Source: Paracentrotus lividus (lineage: Eukaryota; Echinodermata; Echinoidea; Camarodonta; Echinidae). Taken from it: a stretch of DNA of 64,000 bases. Under the pieces are notes generated by a model. That model saw nothing but the letters and a program-made list of their open reading frames with translations. It did not search any database and had not been told where the DNA came from. Positions 56,607-64,000 of the stretch are shown here, one piece after another; the first letter of the stretch is position 1, and each line of letters opens with the position of its first letter. The translations under genes and the position numbers were made by a program. The DNA is taken from positions 44,556,701 through 44,620,700 of the forward strand of contig CALNVZ010001721.1 of the NCBI GenBank assembly GCA_940671915.1, in the 5' to 3' direction.

Positions 56607-59600
56607 ATGTCGGAACTTTTCAATACATCACGTGATGGTCGTCTTGACCATGTTATTGAATATCCTGGTGGTGCAGGAGCATGTATTAATCAGACTGATA
56701 GTGGGGGTTTGACACCTCTTCACTATGCATCAAATAATGGAAATCTTATTATAGTTCAAAACCTTATTAGTAAAGGAGCACAAGTTGATAAGGGTGATGA
56801 TGACGGTTGGACGCCACTCCACTATGCATCATGTCATGGTCATCTTGAAGTAGTTCAGTACCTCGTTAGCAAAGGGGCACAGGTTAATCGGAGTGATAAT
56901 GAGGATAGGGCACCTCTCTACAGAGCATCCAATGGTCATCTTGGTGTAGTTGAGTACCTCATTAGTAGAGGAGCACAGGTTGGGCAGTGTGATTGCTTTG
57001 GGCAGACATCTCTTCAATATGCCTCACATGATGGTCATCTTGAAGTAGTTAAGTATCTCGTTAGTAAAGGAGCACAAGTTGATGATGTTGATAATCAGGG
57101 TAAGACATCTCTTTGCTGGGCATCACAATATGGTCATCTTGATGTAGTTCAGTATCTCGTTAGTAAAGGAGCACAGGTTGATGATGCTGATAAGGAGGGT
57201 AGGACATCTCTTCACTGGGCATCACACAATGGTCATCTTGAAGTAGTTAAGTATCTAGTTAGTAAAGGAGCACAAGTTGATGATGTTGATAATCAGGGTA
57301 AGACATCTCTTTGCTGGGCATCATGTCATGGTCATCTTGAAGTAGTTCAGTACCTCGTTAGCAAAGGGGCACAGGTTAATCGGAGTGATAATGAGGATAG
57401 GGCACCTCATCTACAGAGCATCGCAATGCATCTTGGTGTAGTTGAGTACCTCATTAGTAGAGGAGCACAGGTTGGGCAGTGTGATTGCTTTGGGCAGACA
57501 TCTCTTCATTATGCCTCACATGATGGTCATCTTGAAGTAGTTAAGTATCTAGTTAGTAAAGGAGCACAAGTTGATGATGTTGATAATCAGGGTATGACAT
57601 CTCTTTGCTGGGCATCACAATATGGTCATCTTGATGTAGTTCAGTATCTCGTTAGTAAAGGAGCACAGGTTGATGATGCTGATAAGGAGGGTAGGACATC
57701 TCTTCACTGGGCATCATACAATGGTCATCTTGAAGTAGTTCAGGATCTCATTAGTAAAGGAGCACATATTGAGAACGTTGATAGTAATGGTTTCACACCT
57801 CTTCACGTGGCATCAGGCAGAGGTCATGATGAGATTGTGAAACATCTTTTAGATGTTACAGCACAGAACGAAGACATTGCTGATACTAAGAAACCTTCAC
57901 ACAGTATATCGGACACTAATTACCGGGTTGTTGTTGATGACACTCAGAAACCTTCATTCAGTGCACCGGACACTAGCCAGGTTGCTTTTGAGCACACTCA
58001 AAAACCTTCACTCGGTACACCGGACACTACCCAAGCTGATGTTGATGACAATCAGAAACCTTCATTCAGTACACCGGACACTAACCAGGTTGTTGTTGAT
58101 GACAATCAGAAACCTTCACTCAGTACACCGGACACTAACCAGGTTGTTGTTGATGACAATCAGAAACCTTCACTCAGTACACCAGACACTAACCAGGTCG
58201 TTGTTGATGACACTCAGAAACCTTCACAAATTACACCGGACACTAACCAGGTTGTTGTTGATGACACTCAGAAACCTTCACTCAGTACACCGGACACTAC
58301 CCAGGTTGTTGTTGATGACACTCAGAAACCTTCACAAAGTACACCGGACAAAAACCAGGCTGTTGTCGATGACACTCATCAGAAACCTTCACAAAGTACA
58401 CCGGACACTAACCAGACTGTTGGTGCTCAGCAGTATCCGATTGTACAAGCGGCTCTGCCTCATAAGGTTTTTAAGAAAGGTAAGATCCATCTTTAACCCT
58501 AATGGTGTAACCAGGGGGTTCCCCTGGTATAATCTACAGAATTGTATATTTTATGGTTAAAAAATTATTAAAATTTATTTTTAATTAATAAATTTTTCTA
58601 ATTTATGCATTAGATTAGAATTTGGCTGTAAATCATTAGATAAAGCCCTTGAAGAGCTCATTTTTAGTTCAAAAGCTATTTGCGAGATTCTGATCAAATG
58701 CACATCAAAAAAAAAATTAATAAATAAACAAATTGAGATTAAAACATTTTTTTTTTCTTATGTATTGTTTGTTTTTCGACTTTTTGTTTTTCATTGTTTT
58801 ATTCAATGGAAAATTGTCGGCGACACTTTTCTGATCATAAATCAAAATGATTGTAATCTTTGAAAAATAAAAAAATAATAATACAGTACTGAATTTTGGG
58901 TCTGATGCACATGTACATAATTAAATGTAACTCCGGAACAGGGTACCCGGGTGTCGCAAATAAAAAAAAATAAAAAATAAAAAATGGGCGAGACTTCAAA
59001 GAAAAATGTCATGAAATATCGTGGCCATAGCTTCTCGCGTTAAAAGTTCATCGCGAAACGTGTCGAGGAGGCCTTTTAGGCCCTCCAGTCCAATTAGGGA
59101 TAATAATTTTTTATACATGATATGCACAACATGTTTTATCACGACATCATCCAGCACGATGAGGGACATTAATGAATCGCCTTGTCCTCCCTGATTATTA
59201 CAATGCAGATTTTATTCCGTATTATTTGGTGAGGAGGAAACAGGCATGTATGATTCCCCGTTATTTTATTTATTTATTTATTTTTTTAATTGTTGTTTAA
59301 TATGGATTGTGTTGGTCTTTTCATGAAACAGAATGATATTAACGCCTAATAACTCCATCGTTAGCACGGAATCGTTAAGGTGTAATTTTTTGTCCATATT
59401 AATATTTGTTGTAGACGCTGAAAAGGTGACGGATATCCACATCCTGAATCTCTCAAATCTACTGGGTGTGAACAACTACAGGTCACTTTGCGTTGTCATG
59501 GGGATCGGTTTGAACCGTGGTGGTATCATTTTAGCTGAGAACATGAATAGATATTCTGAAGCGTACATTGCAGCAATCGCAGAATGGAGAAATAAATCCA

Positions 59601-59728
59601 CAAGAACTTTGAAGGATCTGGACGAGATTCTCGAGGAAGCCGGGGCGGGAGGTTTCATTTCACAGTATAAGAAACATCATCTCGTCAAACAGAAGCATGG
59701 AAAGTCGAAAATTTGCTTGTTGCAGTAA
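56607..59728 (+). CDS. Ankyrin-repeat / Death-like domain protein, two exons, CaaX-like end (~728 aa)
   Basis: Exon 1 is 56607-58479 and ends at AAG/GTAAGA; exon 2 is 59415-59728 after TTGTTGTAG. Phase 1 matches on both sides, joining GAC (Asp). An N-cap (MSELFNTSRDGRLDHVIEY) leads to 12 ankyrin repeats of about 33 residues (residues ~32-425; TPLHYASCHGHLEVVQYLVSKGA type), then ten 18-residue repeats (QKPSxSTPDTNQVVVDD), and in exon 2 a Death-like helical domain (ILNLSNLLG, NYRSLCVVMGI, YIAAIAEWRNKST, TLKDLDEILEEAG). The protein ends in a basic stretch and CLLQ, a farnesylation-type motif. Ankyrin-Death proteins are expanded in echinoderms and are thought to act in intracellular signalling; the partner is unknown. 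Splicing is predicted, not shown. Without the splice the first frame would stop a few codons later. Confidence 0.8.
56829..57812 (+). repeat. 492-bp coding tandem duplication (five ankyrin repeats, twice)
   Basis: Ankyrin repeats 3-7 (56829-57320) recur as repeats 8-12 (57321-57812) with very few base differences; TCATGTCATGGTCATCTTGA starts both. The second copy carries two one-base gains and a two-base loss near 57409-57432. Confidence 0.85.
57887..58436 (+). repeat. 54-bp coding minisatellite (10 copies)
   Basis: Unit around AAACCTTCACTCAGTACACC, encoding QKPSLSTPDTNQVVVDDT-type 18-residue repeats. The middle units are the most alike, the outer ones diverged, as expected for an array growing from within. 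It forms the Pro/Ser/Thr/Asp-rich linker of the ankyrin protein. Confidence 0.85.
58480..59414 (+). other. Predicted intron of the ankyrin-Death gene
   Basis: Begins GTAAGA and ends TTGTTGTAG. 935 bases, AT-rich, with A-runs and T-runs (58741-58800, 58960-58985). No coding sequence inside except in-frame carry-over just before the acceptor. Confidence 0.65.
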
Positions 59729-60354
59729 ACAATTGAATTGTCAACATTCAACATAATTATATTCCAATTTTATCGACTAATTTTATACAGGAGCCGAAAA
59801 TCTGATAATTTTTGACAGAAAACGGATGAGAGGATCAGGAGCTGTCAGCCACAATGTTAACGGTCTGCTCTTTTGCATTCATCGCGTTTTTTTTCATTGA
59901 CTGAATTTTTAACCTCTCAATACCCCCCCCCCCGTACTCAGGCGATCTACCTTACATGTGTGCTTGTTTCCGATTTCGATTTCTCCGTAAAAGGGGGTAT
60001 TTTACAGGCTAATCAGGTAGGGGAAGAATCCTGAAGAATCATTGAAATAGCATGTGTCTAGCATGTGTCTCTGGACCTATATTAAATTAGGGGATAATTT
60101 TCAATTCCTGGACGACGAATCCTGAAATACGCTCCAAAATACGGTCCTAAAATCTGTGAAAAGGGGTAATTTTAGTGGCTACCCCTCAAAAAGCCTGTAA
60201 TACGGGGTAATTTCGACACGGCTTCTACTACTGACAATGACTGATAGGAGTATCTCTAAGGATCCGGAACAAGCATACGTGTATGGTTGACAAATCGTTT
60301 TTACTTATGGTTTGTTTTCATTTACTTAAGCCAAATATTTCGGAGAGGATATTT
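59729..60354. other. 3' flank of the ankyrin gene, no recognised feature
   Basis: No canonical AATAAA was found close to the stop. A C run at 59924-59933. Words around GGGGTAATTTT recur at 59996, 60093, 60154 and 60205, a weak local repeat. Confidence 0.35.
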
Positions 60355-60610
60355 GAAGATGCTAGTACTAGAAGTTCCTATGTTACATCAAATCAGTTTT
60401 TAGAAACAGAGGGTAAAAATGTAACATATGAACATCTAGTACTAGCATCTTCACTAATTTTTACACATTCCGAAAGAGTAACTCCTCCAGCATCTTTTGG
60501 TACCATTTTCGTGTGGTATGTCTTTACGCTTGGATAAAGACGACACATTGTTACATAAATGAAACAGAGGGCCAAAATGTAACATACGAACTTCTAGTAC
60601 TAGCATCTTC
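60355..60610. repeat. Inverted and direct repeat around CTAGTACTAG
   Basis: GAAGATGCTAGTACTAGAAG (60355) pairs with the inverted CTAGTACTAGCATCTTC ending at 60452; AACAGAGGG...AATGTAACATA...CTAGTACTAGCATCTTC is then repeated directly at 60562-60610. Looks like a decayed foldback element. Confidence 0.5.
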
Positions 60611-60629
60611 ATTTCTACTTTACATTATA

Positions 60630-60834
60630 AACCCCTCCCAAAAAGTTTCGCAAATGGATTTTGGGCCATGATAACTTTTCAGGTACGCTTTAGTTATTCC
60701 TGATATTCATACCATTGGAGAGATAATTTATTCCCCTTTTTATTGATATCCTATTTGTAATGATTTTGTCATGCTTCAATGCACAGAATATCAGAATATG
60801 GAGAAATGTAAAAAGTCAAATGTTGCAAAATGCA
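60630..60834. mobile_element. Single end of the AACCCCTCCC foldback family
   Basis: AACCCCTCCCAAAAAGTTTC after a TA, then about 205 bases matching the outer part of the nested element at 47088-48141 (GGTACGCTTTAGTTATTCCT). The opposite end is absent. Confidence 0.65.
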
Positions 60835-61150
60835 AAAAATGTAAGATTATGAATAGTATGTATAAATAAATCGGTCAATTCGTCAAGAACCACTTTATCA
60901 AAAAATTATCCCGATATTATTGGCAAGTCAGTGTTCGGTGCTGTAAATAGGAACAGAGAGAAATGTTGTATATTCATTATCATGATAGTTTCTCTTTGGT
61001 CATTACGTCTTGTAAATATAGCTTACCGATCTTGTATGAAACAATAGTTGCAGAATATTACATGTAAATATCACTAACAGACATCTTTTTGATTTGTATA
61101 TTGACCACACTGATATTGACATGCTCGTATGTTTCTGAGTTGTTAATACG

Positions 61151-61376
61151 GCGGTCACAACTCGTCTAGGTTACGGGGCACGTGTATGCAACGTAGCCTG
61201 TGTTGCATGCACGTTGCATGTAGCCGGCATTTCTGTAGTAAGGGTATTGTAAAAACTTCCTGCACGTGGTACATATAACATGCAACGTGCCTGTAAGGTA
61301 CGTGCGCTGCACGAATTTTCTACTGAATCCATAGTGAGGGAGTTGCACGTCGAAGGTACGGCGAGTTGTGACAGCA
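61151..61376. mobile_element. Short inverted-repeat element, GTCACAACTCG ends
   Basis: GCGGTCACAACTCG at the left and CGAGTTGTGACAGC at the right. The inside is rich in GCAACGT/ACGTGCA words and partly self-complementary. 226 bases, no coding sequence. Confidence 0.55.
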
Positions 61377-62395
61377 GCTTTACTTTTGTTGCTATTGTAC
61401 AGGTTCAGAATATTACCTGTGAATAGTAATAATTTTGCGGTAATACTATCAAATACACCTTATTCTAACCCAATCAGATAACTGGGTAAGGCTCCACCTG
61501 TGGAAGGCATGCATAGAATATTGATCTTGTATAATATGTAAATATTTGATTTGTTTGATGTTTGTTTAAGCCCGCGTCACACTGTCCCGAAGGTTAGCAA
61601 CGATGGACACACGATGATGGAAATTACAAAAACCCACATTTTGCTCTGATCACGAAGGTATCACGAAAGCATCACGAAGGCATCGGGCCATTTTGAAGTA
61701 CTACAGACTATTTCAAAAGTAATGGAGCAGTCAGTGAAAAAATAATTAAGTATAACGTCTTTTGAAATAATGTCTGTATGTGGTACCACATAAAAAAATA
61801 ATAAAAAGTGTGCGACAGCTGATTGATTTTACACACATTTATTGTTCCAGAGCGATGAATTCGTGGCCACTATGCGCAAAATCTTAATGTAGACCATGGC
61901 AAAGCATAGCTTTTCTTGATTATAGAAAAGTGATCTGTCACGGCCCAGTACGCAAAAACGTAAAGGACGAAAACTCTTGAGAAAAAAACTAACTGTCGCT
62001 TGTCACTGAAACTCGAAACAAAATGAAGGAAGAAAATGAATTTGAAATTAACAAATATAATTTATTAATTACTCAAATAATGTGTGTATATATAAATCCA
62101 ATTGGAATGCAAAAAGTTATACCTTTTTCAATATATGTTATACCAAATAATGCTGGCTTTAAAAATGTTAAAACAAAATTTATTTCAAAAAGATATAAGA
62201 GTTCTATGTCGCCTTATAACCAACGTTGGGGCCCATCTTCCTTACAACTCGGATACGACTTGACTCGACTCCGACCGGTGACCTCATAACAACCCGTCTA
62301 CGAGTGCGCACTGTAACTGTCCGACCTTCCGTCGTGTTCCCTGCGACCTTCGCGTGACCTTGGGTTCGGTTGCGTCCTTCAGATCTAGCCGTCGA
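61377..62395. other. No recognised gene
   Basis: TTAAGCCCGCGTCACACTGTCC (61567 on) resembles the ends of TTAA elements but no partner end is seen. CACGAAGGTATCACGAAAGC words repeat at 61650-61685. Confidence 0.3.
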
Positions 62396-62468
62396 ATCTG
62401 CCATGTGCCATGAACCATGAACCATGAACCATGAACTAGGAACCAGGAACCAGGAACCAGGAACCAGG
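62396..62468. repeat. 7-bp minisatellite (AACCATG then AACCAGG)
   Basis: About five copies of AACCATG followed by about four of AACCAGG. Open minus-strand frames here (GSWFLVP repeats) are an artefact of the array. Confidence 0.75.
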
Positions 62469-64000
62469 ACCCTATCGTAATAACAATACAAAATCTCCTT
62501 CCCAATAATTGGTATACGAATCCCTAAATGAAATTACTTTCCAAAAAATGTAATAATTTCAAAAACTATCAGCTTCTCATTATTCCAGAGAAAACGTACA
62601 AATAATGCACAGAATCACCATTAAGTTTCGTCAAAAATTTCTGTCATCGAAAATACATATAGATTCATTCAATAACGGGTTATCTTTCTGCGTTAACACT
62701 TCACCAATAGTGATTTAATCTTCATTTCAAATGCTTATAACTTTAACAGGGTACGTTACATTTCATACTAATACATCAATACAAAATGACGTCATAACTT
62801 ACCACTTGCGTGGGTACAAAACTCTCACCGTTGGTAAATGTATTGGTACTAGAAATAACTGCTTCTCAGTACGTCGAAATATTGATTTTCACATAAGCAG
62901 AAATAACAGATTGAAATATTCGAATACTGCTTGTAGATAAACAAATGAAGAAACTTGGCAAAGTCTCAAACTGAAGGAAAATAAGGAAGCAAAAATGAAG
63001 CGTCTGCTCTCCTTAAAATCATACAACGCAATGCCCCTTTACACGCTGAAGCACACGAATCAATTTTCATTCGGGCGTTGTCTATTTTAAATAATAATCA
63101 AGATCGTTTCGTAAGTTAGTCTAGTTTTGAAGACCCTTGAACAAAACCAAAATATGAAAAATCTTCTAAATAAGGCAATGTCTTTACTTTAAGCGCTAAA
63201 CCGGACAGAACGTCCAGTATTACAATCCCAAATAAAATTAAAAAAATAAAAAATAAAAATGCAAAGAAAGCCTAGTCCTCCCTTATAGAAATATTGAATA
63301 TAACAGATTGGATAATTTATAATAACATTTCTTCTTATATAATACCAATTAATTTGAATACACACGTATAATCTAGCGGGGGACCTAAAAAACACAACCA
63401 GACCATCGGTAGTTCCCAGCATCGCGCATCACTCCATGCAGTCGTCAAAAACTTGGCAGCCCACCCAAAATCCCGGGAGACTGTGCGAAGTTTCACTTCG
63501 TTAGAGCACGTAGCATCGGGCACATTTGCCTATAGGGGCCGTCCACGAGGTCGTCATAAACGTTCTTGCCCTTCTTCTGCCCGTTTAAAAAAAAAGTGCT
63601 GAACGGCTTTTGGATCGGGCGTGAACTTATAACTGTGAAAAATTAATGTATTGGAATACGACTCTAGCAGTTCATAAATATCTCTGTACGTCAATTCCGT
63701 CTTATCGCTCGACCCAAATACGTTTATCCATTTCAGACACGGAGTAAACGCTCGCGTCACATATACCGCGCAGCAACGTCCAAACGGTCACTAAAAGGCC
63801 TATGGCGCATGCATGAAATTAGGTACCACGTCCTTACGTCTTGCCGTTCAGAGTAAGGCCTACCCGTGTAAGGAACGTTGTCACTACGTTTAATTTAGAA
63901 CTTTGAAGCCAGTACGATTTTTTGAACAATGTCAAAAAAATCGGAATGCCTTTCCGTCTCTCCGTTCGGGCCCGTTCGCCAAGTTCGTAAACAGATTGTA
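62469..64000. other. No recognised gene
   Basis: Short frames only, including one of 68 codons at 63554-63760 on the minus strand with no known motif. (TAAAAAA)-type low complexity at 63236-63262. Confidence 0.35.

Noticed and set aside
57853-58560. A 235-codon frame overlapping the ankyrin gene in another frame
   Set aside because: It is the second reading of the 54-bp minisatellite and has the same periodicity; the main frame has clear domains.
62204-62505. Minus-strand frames with GSWFLVPGSWFLV repeats
   Set aside because: Produced by the 7-bp minisatellite at 62396-62468; no start, domain or conservation evidence.
63554-63760. A 68-codon minus-strand frame near the right end
   Set aside because: No motif, no clear start context and no second copy; may be part of an unidentified repeat or chance.
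1-64000. CRISPR array, operon or other prokaryotic feature
   Set aside because: All tandem repeats lack regular unique spacers, and the gene structure, introns and LINEs are animal-type.
1-64000. LTR retrotransposon, Polinton or endogenous virus
   Set aside because: No protease, integrase, capsid or envelope-like frame and no long direct terminal repeats were recognised; every reverse transcriptase here looks LINE-type.

Overview
This 64-kb window looks like nuclear DNA from a marine invertebrate deuterostome, most likely an echinoderm. That is inferred from the mix: an ankyrin-repeat plus Death-domain gene, a LINE carrying a 2A-like peptide, CR1/L2-type LINEs, and very many short inverted-repeat elements in AT-rich DNA with microsatellites. 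A hemichordate or cephalochordate source cannot be excluded. Nothing prokaryotic was seen, and no LTR retrotransposon, Polinton or virus-like element was recognised.

From 1 to about 44 kb the window is a cluster of one multigene family. Members encode single-exon type I membrane proteins of about 411 residues: a signal peptide, three Ig-like segments, a Ser/Thr/Asp-rich stalk, one membrane helix and a very short tail. Copies: 1-594 (+, partial, C-terminus lost), 1556-2791 (+, intact), 15748-16919 (-, broken), a tail-only relic at 21133-21205 (-), 22960-24264 (-, broken), 28700-29938 (-, intact), 36858-38131 (-, broken) and 40975-42207 (-, broken). Long flanking blocks are duplicated with the genes, so this is a tandem segmental-duplication array with an inversion between about 5 and 15 kb. 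I do not recognise the family; its form suggests fast-evolving cell-surface receptors, which is inference.

The array is heavily invaded. It holds an L2/CR1-superfamily LINE (45995-50800, split by other elements), a 2A-bearing CR1-like LINE (9965-13800), a second-type LINE (about 6500-8540), an L1/Tx1-like LINE (24690-27060, with a 13-bp target duplication) and a truncated LINE (51470-52955). It also holds short DNA elements duplicating TA (17498, 31880, 46483, 47088) or TTAA/TTTA (30975, 40687, 42442, 53764). Duplicated units act as empty-site controls, so many insertion boundaries can be read to the base.

From 56.6 to 59.7 kb lies a two-exon gene for an ankyrin-repeat protein with a 54-bp-repeat linker, a Death-like domain and a C-terminal CLLQ motif preceded by basic residues, suggesting a lipid-anchored signalling adaptor. 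The last 4 kb hold short repeats and nothing else I can name.
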